This document shows, one piece after another, positions 52,351 through 60,288 of a stretch of DNA of 60,288 nucleotides (within the stretch, counting starts at the first letter, position 1; every line of letters begins with the position of its first letter). Below the pieces are notes generated by a model, which ran no database searches, was not told the origin of the DNA, and saw nothing but the letters and a program-made list of their open reading frames with translations. Made by a program: the position numbers and the translations under genes. Source of the DNA: Bryobacteraceae bacterium (GTDB lineage Bacteria > Acidobacteriota > Terriglobia > Bryobacterales > Bryobacteraceae); NCBI GenBank assembly GCA_019748195.1, contig JAIEPW010000006.1, forward strand, positions 1-60,288, in the 5' to 3' direction.

Positions 52351-53253
52351 ATGCATATCCCCGACGGATTTCTGACGCCGCCGGTCTGGATCGCAGCCGA
52401 TGCCGCCGCAATACCCGCGGTGGCGTGGCTCACCCGCCGGGCCGAGCGCGAAATCGACGAATCCCGCATCCCTCTATTGGGCGTTCTGGGCGCCTTTGTG
52501 TTCGCCGCGCAAATGATCAATTTTCCCGTGGGGATGGGCACCAGCGGTCACCTGGTGGGCGGAGCGCTGTTGGGCATCGTGCTCGGACCCGCGGCGGCAG
52601 CGGTGGTGCTGACGGCGATTCTTGCGGTGCAGGCGCTGGTGTTTCAGGACGGCGGCGTGCTCGCGCTCGGCGCGAATGTCCTGAACATGGCAGTGGCGGG
52701 GGTATGGGCGGCGATGCTGCCGTACCGCTACTTCGCCGGGACCCGGTGGCGTCCGGCGGGAATCTTCGTGGCGGGCGTGATTTCGGTTCTGGTGAGCGCG
52801 GCGCTGGCGCTGGCGGAGCTGCGAATTTCGGGCGTGGCGATTCCCGCGGCGGTGTTCGCGGCGAGCACCGTGCTGTTCCTGATCAGCGCGGTTCTGGAAG
52901 GCGCGATCACGCTGGCTGTGGTTCAGGCGATCGAGAAGATCCACGTGCCGGCCGTTGCGGTTGCGAGTCGTCCGGCGCCGGCAGTGGGCGCGCTGCTGGG
53001 CGCGGCAATTCTGCTGGTGACCGGCGGGGTGCTGCTGGCGTCGGCGGCTCCGGACGGGCTGGAGTCAGTGGCGGAGCAGACCGGGATCGCGGCGCAAGCG
53101 CGCCACCTGTGGACCACGCCGTTCGCCGAGTACGAACTCGCGGGGCTGTCCTCGGAGTGGGCTCGCAAAGCGGCTGCCGGCTTGTGCGGGATGGCGCTGT
53201 TGTTCGGCGCCTGTTCGTTGTTCACGCGCTATCTCTCGCGCCGGAATGCCTGA
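52351..53253 (+). CDS. cbiM: ECF-type cobalt/nickel transporter substrate-binding component CbiM
   Basis: About 300 residues. ATG 52351 (GAGGA upstream) gives the N-terminal MHIPDGFL, in which the free amino end and His2 bind the Co/Ni ion. Several helices follow (INFPVGMGTSGHLVGGALLGIVLGP, GGVLALGANVLNMA). The C-terminal 90 residues resemble a fused CbiN-like part (LLASAAPDGLESVAEQTG), so one protein may replace CbiM plus CbiN. The next two genes are the T and ATPase components. No cobalamin riboswitch can be seen in the 53-bp leader. Confidence 0.92.
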   Translation: MHIPDGFLTPPVWIAADAAAIPAVAWLTRRAEREIDESRIPLLGVLGAFVFAAQMINFPVGMGTSGHLVGGALLGIVLGPAAAAVVLTAILAVQALVFQDGGVLALGANVLNMAVAGVWAAMLPYRYFAGTRWRPAGIFVAGVISVLVSAALALAELRISGVAIPAAVFAASTVLFLISAVLEGAITLAVVQAIEKIHVPAVAVASRPAPAVGALLGAAILLVTGGVLLASAAPDGLESVAEQTGIAAQARHLWTTPFAEYELAGLSSEWARKAAAGLCGMALLFGACSLFTRYLSRRNA

Positions 53254-53965
53254 CCTGCGCCGTTTCGCCCTGGAAGACCTAAGCCGCGGGAGCGGTCTTT
53301 TTCACGCTCTGGATCCACGCTCCAAACTGGCGGGCTGCCTGTGGATGCTGGCGGTGATCTCGACCACGCCGCCGGGTGCGCATGCAGCGTTCGCGGGCTA
53401 TGCGGCGATCCTTGCGGGGGCGCTGCTCGCGTCCGGGCTACCGCTGCTCCGGTTGGCGGAGCGTTCGCTGGCGATTCTCCCGTTCACGCTGGTGTTCGCC
53501 GCAGGATCGTGGCTGGCGGGGGACCGGGCGCGCGCCGTGGGGCTGGTGGAGAAGAGCATCCTGTCGATTTTCGCGGTGTTGTGGCTGATGGGAACCACGC
53601 CGTTGCCCGCGCTGCTGGAGGCGTTGCGACGGTGGCGCGTGCCGCGGCTGCTGCTGCTGGTGACGCAGTTCGTGTACCGGTACCTGTTTCTGTTGTCGGG
53701 CGAGGCGCACCGGATGCGGCTCGCGGCAGAGTGCCGCTCCGGGCGGCGATCGCCGCGCGGGCTGCGGTTCCGGGTGGCCGCGGCGGCGCTGGGCGTGTTG
53801 TTCGCCAGGTCCTACCGGCGGGCGGAAAACATCCACCGGGCGATGCTGGCGCGCGGATACCGGGGTCACTTGCCGGTGCTGGTTCCACTGCGGTTTCGCG
53901 TGGCGGACGCGGCGTTTCTGGCGTGGTCGATTCTGCCGCCGCTGGCGGTGCGGCTGGCGTTATGA
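53246..53965 (+). CDS. cbiQ: ECF transporter T component CbiQ
   Basis: A 239-residue membrane protein. It has the opening HALDPRSKLAGCLWML typical of EcfT, five to six helices, and the cytoplasmic coupling motifs with Ala-Arg-Gly (AECRSGRR and MLARGYRG). It overlaps cbiM by 8 bp and cbiO by 4 bp (ATGA). It transmits ATPase motion to CbiM. Confidence 0.92.
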   Translation: MPDLRRFALEDLSRGSGLFHALDPRSKLAGCLWMLAVISTTPPGAHAAFAGYAAILAGALLASGLPLLRLAERSLAILPFTLVFAAGSWLAGDRARAVGLVEKSILSIFAVLWLMGTTPLPALLEALRRWRVPRLLLLVTQFVYRYLFLLSGEAHRMRLAAECRSGRRSPRGLRFRVAAAALGVLFARSYRRAENIHRAMLARGYRGHLPVLVPLRFRVADAAFLAWSILPPLAVRLAL

Positions 53966-54660
53966 CTCCCGCGCTTCAGGTTCGCGGCTTGCGGTATCGC
54001 TATCCCGACGGCACGGAGGCGCTGCGTGGAGTGGATCTGACGCTTGCGGCGGGGGAATGCGTGGCGATTCTCGGCGCCAACGGGTCGGGCAAAACCACGT
54101 TCGTTCTGCACTTGAACGGTTTGCTGACAGGCGAGGGCTCGATCGAAGTCGGCGGACTGGCGCTGACCCGGCGCAACCTGGCGGAAGTCCGGGCCAAAGT
54201 GGGCATGATCTTCCAGGATTCCGACGATCAACTGTTTTTGCCCACGGTGCTGGAGGATGCCGCCTTCGGCCCGTTGAATCTCGGCGCGGCGGCTCCGGAA
54301 GCCGAGGCTCGGGCGCGGGCTGCGCTGCGGCAGGTGGGCATGGAAGGCGCGGCGGGCAAACCGCCGTATCATCTCAGCGCGGGCGAGAAACGCCGCGTGG
54401 CCTTGGCCGGGGTTCTGGCGATGTCGCCGGAGGTGTTAGTGCTGGATGAGCCAACGATACATCTGGATCCGCCTGGGCAGCGCGAGCTGGTGCAGTTATT
54501 GAAACGGCTGCCGCAGGCCAAGCTGATCGTGACGCATGACGCGGGATTCGCGCGCGCGCTGGCGAGCCGGGCGGTTTTCTTCGAGCGCGGGAGGATTTTG
54601 GCGGAGGGTCCGGTGGACGAGATCGTGCAGCGATTTTCGTGGTTCGAACTCGGAGGCTAG
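53962..54660 (+). CDS. cbiO: ECF transporter ATPase CbiO
   Basis: A 232-residue ATPase. Walker A GANGSGKTT is at 38-46, Q loop FQDSDDQLF (the EcfA-typical FQ-D-QLF), signature LSAGEKRRVALAGVLA, Walker B VLVLDEPTIHLDP and switch His in VTHDAGFA. Single ATPase genes of this kind form homodimers with CbiQ. The stop shares CTAG with the small convergent gene downstream. Confidence 0.94.
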   Translation: MTPALQVRGLRYRYPDGTEALRGVDLTLAAGECVAILGANGSGKTTFVLHLNGLLTGEGSIEVGGLALTRRNLAEVRAKVGMIFQDSDDQLFLPTVLEDAAFGPLNLGAAAPEAEARARAALRQVGMEGAAGKPPYHLSAGEKRRVALAGVLAMSPEVLVLDEPTIHLDPPGQRELVQLLKRLPQAKLIVTHDAGFARALASRAVFFERGRILAEGPVDEIVQRFSWFELGG

Positions 54661-54863
54661 ATCGCCTGGCGTGCCGGCTGATTCCGGCGGCGGACGGCGA
54701 GCGCCATACCCAGGAAACCGCTCACCAGCAGCAGGCGGGAGCTGAGTTCCCGGCCTTCGGTGGTTTCGCTTGCCGGTTGCGCGGCCAGCAGATCTTGGAC
54801 CGGATTCGCGTTGGCGAAAGTGCTGAAACAGAAGAGAGAGGCGATGAAGGCCAGGTTCCGCAT
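54657..54863 (-). CDS. small secreted protein with a C-terminal hydrophobic/Arg tail
   Basis: A 68-residue protein. A signal peptide (MRNLAFIASLFCFSTFANA) is followed by a short polar part and, near the end, a helix (LLLVSGFLGMALAV) and RRRNQ. That tripartite tail of helix plus Arg cluster recalls PEP-CTERM-type sorting signals, but no PEP motif precedes the helix, so sorting is only a possibility. Function unknown. The gene is convergent with cbiO. Confidence 0.55.
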   Translation of the reverse strand: MRNLAFIASLFCFSTFANANPVQDLLAAQPASETTEGRELSSRLLLVSGFLGMALAVRRRNQPARQAI

Positions 54864-54972
54864 CCGATGGCTCCGATAGGCGTGAGAAACGCCTTGGGGG
54901 TCTATCGGCGGGCCGCGCGGGAAGCGTTAGAGTCTCATGCTATACTGCGTGTCGTTTTCCGGGAGGAAATCG

Positions 54973-55329
54973 ATGCTGCGCCTGATTGTCCACTGGCTGC
55001 TGAGCGCGGCGGCGCTGCTGGCGGCCGCATACCTGATCGACGGATTCCGTGTAGCCACTTTCGGCACCGCGCTGATTGCCGCGCTGGTGATCGGCCTGGT
55101 GAACGGAACTATCGGCAACTTGTTGAAATTCATAACGTTTCCACTCACGCTGCTGACTCTGGGCCTGTTCTGGATCGTAATCAACGCGGCGATGTTGAAA
55201 CTGGCGGCCGCGCTGGTGACCGGCTTTGAGATCGCCGGCTGGATACCGGCGCTACTGGCGGCGGTGCTGTTGTCGGTGCTGAACCTGGTGATCCGGTCGC
55301 TGACCCGGAAGGAAAAAGACCGGGATTGA
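54973..55329 (+). CDS. phage holin family 4-like (YvlD-type) membrane protein
   Basis: A 118-residue protein with four helices; ATG 54973 follows GGGAGG. Landmarks: AAAYLIDGFRVATFGTALIAALVIGLVNGTIG and FITFPLTLLTLGLFWIVINAAMLKLAA, matching the YvlD/phage_holin_4_2 family of small bacterial membrane proteins, mostly not phage-related. It overlaps the phytase start by 4 bp (TTGA). Function unknown; envelope-stress roles are known in Bacillus homologues. Confidence 0.85.
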   Translation: MLRLIVHWLLSAAALLAAAYLIDGFRVATFGTALIAALVIGLVNGTIGNLLKFITFPLTLLTLGLFWIVINAAMLKLAAALVTGFEIAGWIPALLAAVLLSVLNLVIRSLTRKEKDRD

Positions 55330-56408
55330 CGCGAATGGCGGCGGTCTTACTGCTCGGGTTGGCAGGCTGCGGGCGGACCGGCGATCCGCGCGAGCCGCTG
55401 CGGATCGCGCCCGCACTCACCTTCGAGGCGGTGGGCGACGATCCGGACGACCCGGCGATCTGGGTTCATCCTCAAGACCCGGCGCGCAGCCTGATCCTGG
55501 GAACGAACAAAGCCCAGGCGCCCAACGGAGCGTTGGTGGTTTATGGCGTCGACGGGCGGATCCGGCAGACGATTTCCGGCCTCGATCGGCCCAACAACGC
55601 CGATATCGCCAAGAACTTCACACTTGGCGGAGAAGTAGTTGACCTGGTGGTAGTTACGGAGCGAAACCAGAGCCGCTTGCGGACCTTCCTCATCCCCCGG
55701 GACGGGGGCGGGCTACGCGACGTGTCGGACCTGGACGGCTTGCGTGTTTTTGCGGGCGAACGGGATCGCGAGGCCGCGCCGATGGGGATCGCCATGTATC
55801 GCGAGTTCGCGATCGTCAGCCGCAAAACGGGACCTTCGGGGCGGTACCTGTGGCAGTACCGGCTGCGGGATAACGGCGCCGGGAAGGTGCGGGCGGAGAA
55901 GGTGCGGGAGTTCGGGAATTTCGCGGGCAGGCCGGGCTCCGAGGACGAGATCGAGGCGGTGGCTGTGGACGCGGAACTGGGGTTCGTCTACTACTCCGAT
56001 GAGAACGCGGGAGTGCGCAAGTATCACGCCGATCCGGCGCATCCGGATGCCGGGCGGGAGCTGGCGTTTTTCGCAACCAGCGGATTCCGGATGCAGCGGG
56101 AAGGCATCGCGATTTATCCCACGGCGCCGGGCCAGGGTTACCTGCTCGTGACGGATCAGATTCCGGGCGGGACGCGATACGTCGTGTACCGGCGGGAGGG
56201 CGAGGTGGGCTCGCCGCACGATCATTCGAAGGTGTTGGCGATCTTGAGCGGCGGCGCCGACTCGACCGACGGGATCGAGGCGACGGCGCAATCGCTAGGA
56301 CCGGCGTTCGCCGAGGGGATACTGGTGGCGATGAACTCGGGCGCCCGAAACTTCCTGGGGTTCCGGGGCGCGGATATCCGCCGGGCGATCGAATCCCGGC
56401 GGCGCTGA
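55326..56408 (+). CDS. beta-propeller phytase-like lipoprotein
   Basis: A 360-residue protein. TTG 55326 was chosen because it gives a proper lipoprotein signal with Arg before the hydrophobic stretch and lipobox LAGC; ATG 55335 would shorten it. Phytase family landmarks are DDPDDPAIWVHPQDPARSLILGTNK, GLDRPNNADI, and GSEDEIEAVAVDAELGFVYYSDE, with the acidic residues that bind Ca. It would release phosphate from phytate outside the cell. It overlaps the preceding holin-like gene by 4 bp. Confidence 0.87.
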   Translation: MTRMAAVLLLGLAGCGRTGDPREPLRIAPALTFEAVGDDPDDPAIWVHPQDPARSLILGTNKAQAPNGALVVYGVDGRIRQTISGLDRPNNADIAKNFTLGGEVVDLVVVTERNQSRLRTFLIPRDGGGLRDVSDLDGLRVFAGERDREAAPMGIAMYREFAIVSRKTGPSGRYLWQYRLRDNGAGKVRAEKVREFGNFAGRPGSEDEIEAVAVDAELGFVYYSDENAGVRKYHADPAHPDAGRELAFFATSGFRMQREGIAIYPTAPGQGYLLVTDQIPGGTRYVVYRREGEVGSPHDHSKVLAILSGGADSTDGIEATAQSLGPAFAEGILVAMNSGARNFLGFRGADIRRAIESRRR

Positions 56409-56413
56409 CTTCT

Positions 56414-59161
56414 CTAGCGCACGAACATGCCGACGCTGACCGGGCTGGAGCGATCCCCGATGGTCAGCACGACGGGAACCCGTCCCGCGGGAACCGGCGG
56501 CACCACGGCATTCACCTGCATCAGTCCGACGAAGCCCGGCGCGGCGCCGGCGTACCGGGTTTGAGCCACGGCGCCGCCGATCCGCACGACTACGGGCGCG
56601 GCGGGGACCGGAAGCGGCGCGGCGGCGGGGCGTCCGGTGACGCCGTTGGGTCTGGTGTCGCCCTCTCCGGTGGCAAAGAACACAACAACGTCTCCCGCGC
56701 GGGCGGGATTCGAGGCGGAGTTGACGGTGCCGTCCTGATTCAGGACTACCGCGCGGGTAATGTCGCCATCGATGGTGACGATGGAGGGCGCGGCCGGCAC
56801 AATCTGCACCACGCGCTCGCGTCCGGCCTGGCCGCGGTAGCGGACGCGGAGCGTCGCGGTGCGGCGTCCGCTGACCTCATAGGGAACCTGCGCGTTGATC
56901 TGATCGTCGCGGACGAAGAACAACGGGGCGGGGAAACCTTCGAAGGTAACCTCGGTCTCGCCCAGGGTGGTGGCCACCAGGCCGTCCTCGTTGATTTGGG
57001 TTCCGAGGGCTACCGGAGGTCCGAAGCCGCTTCCGAAGATGGAGACGATCTGACCGGGGGCCACCGGACCGCGGACGAATCCGGCGCCGCTGACCACCGG
57101 ATTCTCGGGCAGGTACTGGGTGGCGATCTTGGCGACGAAAGCGTCCTGAATGCCGCCATAGGCGAATTGCGCGGACTGGCGCTGCACCGGGAAATCGGGC
57201 GAGACGGTGGTTCCGGCCACGTACAGATTGCCGCGGGTGTCGAGCGCGAGAGCGCGGGCGGAGTCGGAGGCGAGGCCGCCCAGGAAGCTGGAGAACTGCA
57301 GGCCTTCCTCGGTATTGAAGGAGGTCACGAACGCTTCCTGCCCGCCACCCGGAGTGGGCTGGAAGTTCGGCAGGGTGAGCGGGTAAGTGGCGAGGGAAAG
57401 CGTGTACCCGCACAAATAGACGTTGCCGAAGGAGTCGACGGTCATGGCGGTGAGCTCGTCCAGGTCCGTGCCGCCGAACAAGGTGGAGTAGAGCAGGCGG
57501 GTGGCGTCCGACTCCAGGCGGGTGATGAAGATGTCGGCGGGATCGCTGGCGGCGATCCCGCGCCGGTAGGCGTTGGTGGTGGTTGGGTAGCCGTCGCCGC
57601 GGGTGACGCCGGCGATGAAAACCTCCCGGCGGGAATTGACGGCGATTCCGCGCGGCTCATCGCCGCCCCGGCCGCCGAGGTAGGTGGACCAGATGAGGCT
57701 CGCGCCGTCGGCGGCCATCTTGGTGACGAACACGGATGGCTTGTCCGGGTCGGTTCCGGCGGGCATGCGCTGGAACGCGCCGGGGGTGACGGGGAAGTCG
57801 GACGCCGTCGTGGCGCCGGTAACATACACCGCGCCGGTGGAATCGAGGGCGATGGCCAAGCCGCGATCGTCGTTCAAGCCTCCGGGTCCTTGGGAGCCGC
57901 CGAGATAAGTGGAAAAGGCCAGGTCCTGGGCGTCGGGCGAGAACTTGGTGACAAAGGCGCGCTGGAAGCCGGCGGTCTGAAATGCGCCGGGAGTGGTGGG
58001 GAAGTTGACGCTGCGAGTCTGGCCGGTGACAAAGACGCTGCCTGAGGCGTCCAGCACCATGGCGGTGATCTCATCATCGTCCGCGCCGAAGTACGTGCAC
58101 CAGAGAATGCCGGAGCCTTCCGGATTCAGCTTGACCAGGAATCCGTTGGTGCGATGGCCGGTGGACCGGCGGTTACGCTGGTAGACGTTCCGGGTGACCG
58201 GGAGATTGTCGGACGTGGTGTTGCCGGCGACATGGATGTTGCCCGCGGCGTCCAGCGCGATGGCGACGGGGACGTCTTCGGATGAGCCGCCGAAGTAGGT
58301 GGTCCAGAGGAACGCAGTACCCGCGGGATTCAGCTTCGAAATGAAGACGTCGGCGCCGCCGATCGCGGAACTGCGTCCGGCCGCGCCGGGGAAGTCGACG
58401 GATCGGGTGCGGCCGGTGACGTAGGCGCTGCCGGCGGCATCGACGGCGATGGCGGCGGCGGCGTCCTCGCCGGTGCCTCCGGCATAGGTGGTATAGACCA
58501 GCGTGGGATCGATGACCAGGGTCTGGCTGCGATCGTACGGACCCAATTCGAAGGCGAACTCGGCGGGGCCGGTTTTGCGGAACCGGGCGGGGATGGTGCG
58601 GCGGCGTCCCGCGGATTCCTGATAAACCAGGGGCGCGTTATGGACCACCGATCCCGATCCCGTGCTCAGGTTCAGCCGGCCTTCGGCGTCGAGGGCAGCC
58701 GAAGCGCCGGAGAACGACATGCGGATGCGGGAGGGGTCGGCGCCTGGGGCGACCACGAAATCGTACTCCAGCATACGGCCGCTGCCGTAGTAGAGCAGGT
58801 CGACCCCCGGGTAGAGATCGCGATAACGGACGCGAGAGAAGTTCGGCACCTCGCGGATCGCCGCGGCGCCCTGAAGGTAATGGCTGACTCCGGGTTGCAG
58901 GCCGTCGCCTTCCAGGCGGGGCCGGGGATTGGCCCCGCTCCAGCTCATACGGACGGTCTGGGAGTGGGGCAGCTTCAGCACGGCCTCCCGCTCGGTCAAA
59001 AAAAGGCCGTATCCGGCGCCGCGGGCCAGGAAGCGGACGCGGGGATCGGTCTGGCCGAGGTTGGGCTCGAATCGCGGAGGCAGTTGCCCGGCGGCGGCCA
59101 GTGCGGCGGCGGCGAAGAACAGCAGGCCGCGCGCGGGGTTGCGAGAAGGTGCATCTCCCAT
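56414..59161 (-). CDS. SBBP-repeat secreted protein with C-terminal TIGR03437 domain
   Basis: About 915 residues from ATG 59161, which opens the signal peptide (ARGLLFFAAAALAAAGQ). The N-terminal 230 residues contain FEPNLGQTDPRVRFLARG and the DLYPGVDLLYYG block of a DUF7948-type domain. Seven or more SBBP beta repeats follow (VDAAGSAYVTGRTRSVDFPG, LDAAGNIHVAGNTTSDNLP, and so on). The last 210 residues are the Soli_cterm type (GAGFVRGPVAPGQIVSIFGSGFGP). Likely a surface or secreted propeller-type protein; its partner is unknown. Confidence 0.88.
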   Translation of the reverse strand: MGDAPSRNPARGLLFFAAAALAAAGQLPPRFEPNLGQTDPRVRFLARGAGYGLFLTEREAVLKLPHSQTVRMSWSGANPRPRLEGDGLQPGVSHYLQGAAAIREVPNFSRVRYRDLYPGVDLLYYGSGRMLEYDFVVAPGADPSRIRMSFSGASAALDAEGRLNLSTGSGSVVHNAPLVYQESAGRRRTIPARFRKTGPAEFAFELGPYDRSQTLVIDPTLVYTTYAGGTGEDAAAAIAVDAAGSAYVTGRTRSVDFPGAAGRSSAIGGADVFISKLNPAGTAFLWTTYFGGSSEDVPVAIALDAAGNIHVAGNTTSDNLPVTRNVYQRNRRSTGHRTNGFLVKLNPEGSGILWCTYFGADDDEITAMVLDASGSVFVTGQTRSVNFPTTPGAFQTAGFQRAFVTKFSPDAQDLAFSTYLGGSQGPGGLNDDRGLAIALDSTGAVYVTGATTASDFPVTPGAFQRMPAGTDPDKPSVFVTKMAADGASLIWSTYLGGRGGDEPRGIAVNSRREVFIAGVTRGDGYPTTTNAYRRGIAASDPADIFITRLESDATRLLYSTLFGGTDLDELTAMTVDSFGNVYLCGYTLSLATYPLTLPNFQPTPGGGQEAFVTSFNTEEGLQFSSFLGGLASDSARALALDTRGNLYVAGTTVSPDFPVQRQSAQFAYGGIQDAFVAKIATQYLPENPVVSGAGFVRGPVAPGQIVSIFGSGFGPPVALGTQINEDGLVATTLGETEVTFEGFPAPLFFVRDDQINAQVPYEVSGRRTATLRVRYRGQAGRERVVQIVPAAPSIVTIDGDITRAVVLNQDGTVNSASNPARAGDVVVFFATGEGDTRPNGVTGRPAAAPLPVPAAPVVVRIGGAVAQTRYAGAAPGFVGLMQVNAVVPPVPAGRVPVVLTIGDRSSPVSVGMFVR

Positions 59162-59275
59162 ATCTGACCGATTTTCGAGTGGAGTATCGGCCGCTGTCAA
59201 TCAGAAAGAGGCCCACGGAGCAAAAAAACATTGGCCTACAGAAATGTTCGGGAAGAAACTTCTCCTTGGCGGACT

Positions 59276-60235
59276 CTACTGGAGAGTGGGGAGGGTGATC
59301 AGGGAGAAGTGGGCCAGCATCTTGCCGATGAAGGTGTCGCGCTCGGAGAGGGCCACCCAGCGGACGCTGGAGGCGTCGTGAGAATCGTTAAAGAACCCGA
59401 CGCCGCCGCGCGCCAGGCGCTTATCGCTCCAGGTGGAGACGACCTGGCCATTGACCCAGGTGATAAAGCGGTCATCCTGGACGCTGACCCGGACGAGATA
59501 CTCCCGGCCGCGTTCGAGGGTAAGCGGCAGGGGCAACTGGACGCGGTCCCACTCGCGGCCGTCCATCATCACGTAGCGGATGAGGCCGGCGTTGGGCAGG
59601 GGGCCGGGCTTGGTGATGGTGATACGGGTGGCGTAGTAGTTGCGCGGATCGGTGGCGCGGAACGCAAACGCCAGGCTCTTTTTGTCCAGCGGGCTCATGA
59701 AATCGAACGAGTAGTTGGACAAGGTGGTCGATTTGTTCCAGATACGCAGGGAAGTGGACCCGGGCAGGGCCAGATCGGCGGAGGCGCGGCCGCTGGAGGC
59801 ATTGCGAACCGCGGCCGTGCTCCATTCGTTGAAGCCGGAGCTGAAGTCATGACGGATGCTGGAAGGCGCCGCGCTGCCGAGCACGCTGCCGATGGAGCCG
59901 GCGGCGCGCTGAATTAACCCGCCGCCCTTACGGAGGCTGGCGTCCTCACCCGCGGGGTAAGTGGTAACCGCGGGATTGGGGAGGCTGACGGCGATCACCA
60001 GCAGCACCGCGACAAAGCAAACGGCGACCATGGAGGCGGCTTGCGACGTCTTCTGTTGCTTCGCTTTACGGGTGGCCTGATGGACGCTCCAGGGCTCGTC
60101 CATGACATCTTCGATGTCGCGGAGCGCGCGGGCGGAGGCGAGGCTCGCCTCCCGGCGGTGTTCGGTCGAGCAATACTGCTGATCGACGATCCGCCGCACC
60201 CACCCGATTTGTTTCCCGCACAGGTAGCAGTCCAT
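59276..60235 (-). CDS. zinc-ribbon and single-helix membrane protein with an extracytoplasmic beta domain
   Basis: A 319-residue protein. The N-terminus has CYLCGK and QYCSTEHR, a small metal-binding ribbon in the cytoplasm. One helix (VAVCFVAVLLVIAVSL, about 69-84) crosses the membrane. The rest is a beta-sandwich of LamG/3-keto-disaccharide-hydrolase type (DFSSGFNEWS, FAFRATDPRNYYATRITI, VNGQVVSTWSDKRL, VGFFND). A transmembrane sensor or anchored sugar-binding protein would fit, but no family name can be given with certainty. The 53 bp between its start and the window end hold no gene. Confidence 0.75.
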   Translation of the reverse strand: MDCYLCGKQIGWVRRIVDQQYCSTEHRREASLASARALRDIEDVMDEPWSVHQATRKAKQQKTSQAASMVAVCFVAVLLVIAVSLPNPAVTTYPAGEDASLRKGGGLIQRAAGSIGSVLGSAAPSSIRHDFSSGFNEWSTAAVRNASSGRASADLALPGSTSLRIWNKSTTLSNYSFDFMSPLDKKSLAFAFRATDPRNYYATRITITKPGPLPNAGLIRYVMMDGREWDRVQLPLPLTLERGREYLVRVSVQDDRFITWVNGQVVSTWSDKRLARGGVGFFNDSHDASSVRWVALSERDTFIGKMLAHFSLITLPTLQ

Positions 60236-60288
60236 AACCTTCGCGACAAACCCATCCTAAGCCGAAAACGCCTTACGCGTACCAGGAA

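Overview
The window reads as a chromosome segment of a soil Acidobacterium close to Solibacter/Bryobacter. The evidence is the set of lineage-typical families: five very large MacB-like permeases (ADOP type), a PadR regulator of the acidobacterial type, secreted proteins ending in the TIGR03437 (Soli_cterm) domain, a DUF3738 (TIGR03435) protein, a DUF1549/DUF1553 plus DUF1501 pair, and SBBP-repeat secreted proteins. Coding DNA is GC-rich and tightly packed, with many 1-8 bp overlaps.

Layout. 1-5.7 kb: edge of a probable MATE exporter, dCTP deaminase, tRNA-Ala(CGC), a methyltransferase, a small basic protein, Tat translocase genes and a TIGR03437 secreted protein. 5.9-9.3 kb: DUF1549/DUF1553 protein plus Tat-exported DUF1501 protein, closed by a terminator. 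9.4-27.9 kb: an export region with an HlyD-type adaptor, two ABC ATPases, five ADOP permeases, a PadR regulator with a clear palindromic operator, and small TPR, DUF4242 and DUF3738 genes. 28-35.6 kb: a TPR lipoprotein-like or secreted protein, then a fadN-fadA-fadE beta-oxidation operon with a serine hydrolase gene inserted, closed by a strong terminator. 35.6-39 kb: cupin and secreted-protein genes, then about 1.5 kb of non-coding repeats built from hairpin units. 39-42.7 kb: a less GC-rich accessory island with a DUF3883 nuclease-like protein, an unknown 310-residue protein and broken genes. 42.9-48.4 kb: serine hydrolase, GT39-like membrane protein, DUF3467 protein and a cytochrome c-PQQ enzyme. 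48.4-51.9 kb: an AAA ATPase/DUF4276 TOPRIM-like pair (candidate defence module), a RAYT transposase flanked by REP palindromes, and a toxin relic beside an intact antitoxin. 51.9-54.7 kb: acpS and a cbiMQO cobalt/nickel ECF transporter. 54.7-60.2 kb: small secreted protein, holin-like membrane protein, beta-propeller phytase, SBBP/TIGR03437 protein and a zinc-ribbon membrane protein.

The most interesting signals are the REP/RAYT system (one transposase, REPs on both sides, and distant near-identical copies in this same window), the AAA-DUF4276 pair bracketed by an imperfect direct repeat of the upstream gene's 3' end, the tandem 104-bp triple-hairpin repeats, and several freshly broken genes. 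All function calls come from reading the sequence; no database search was run.
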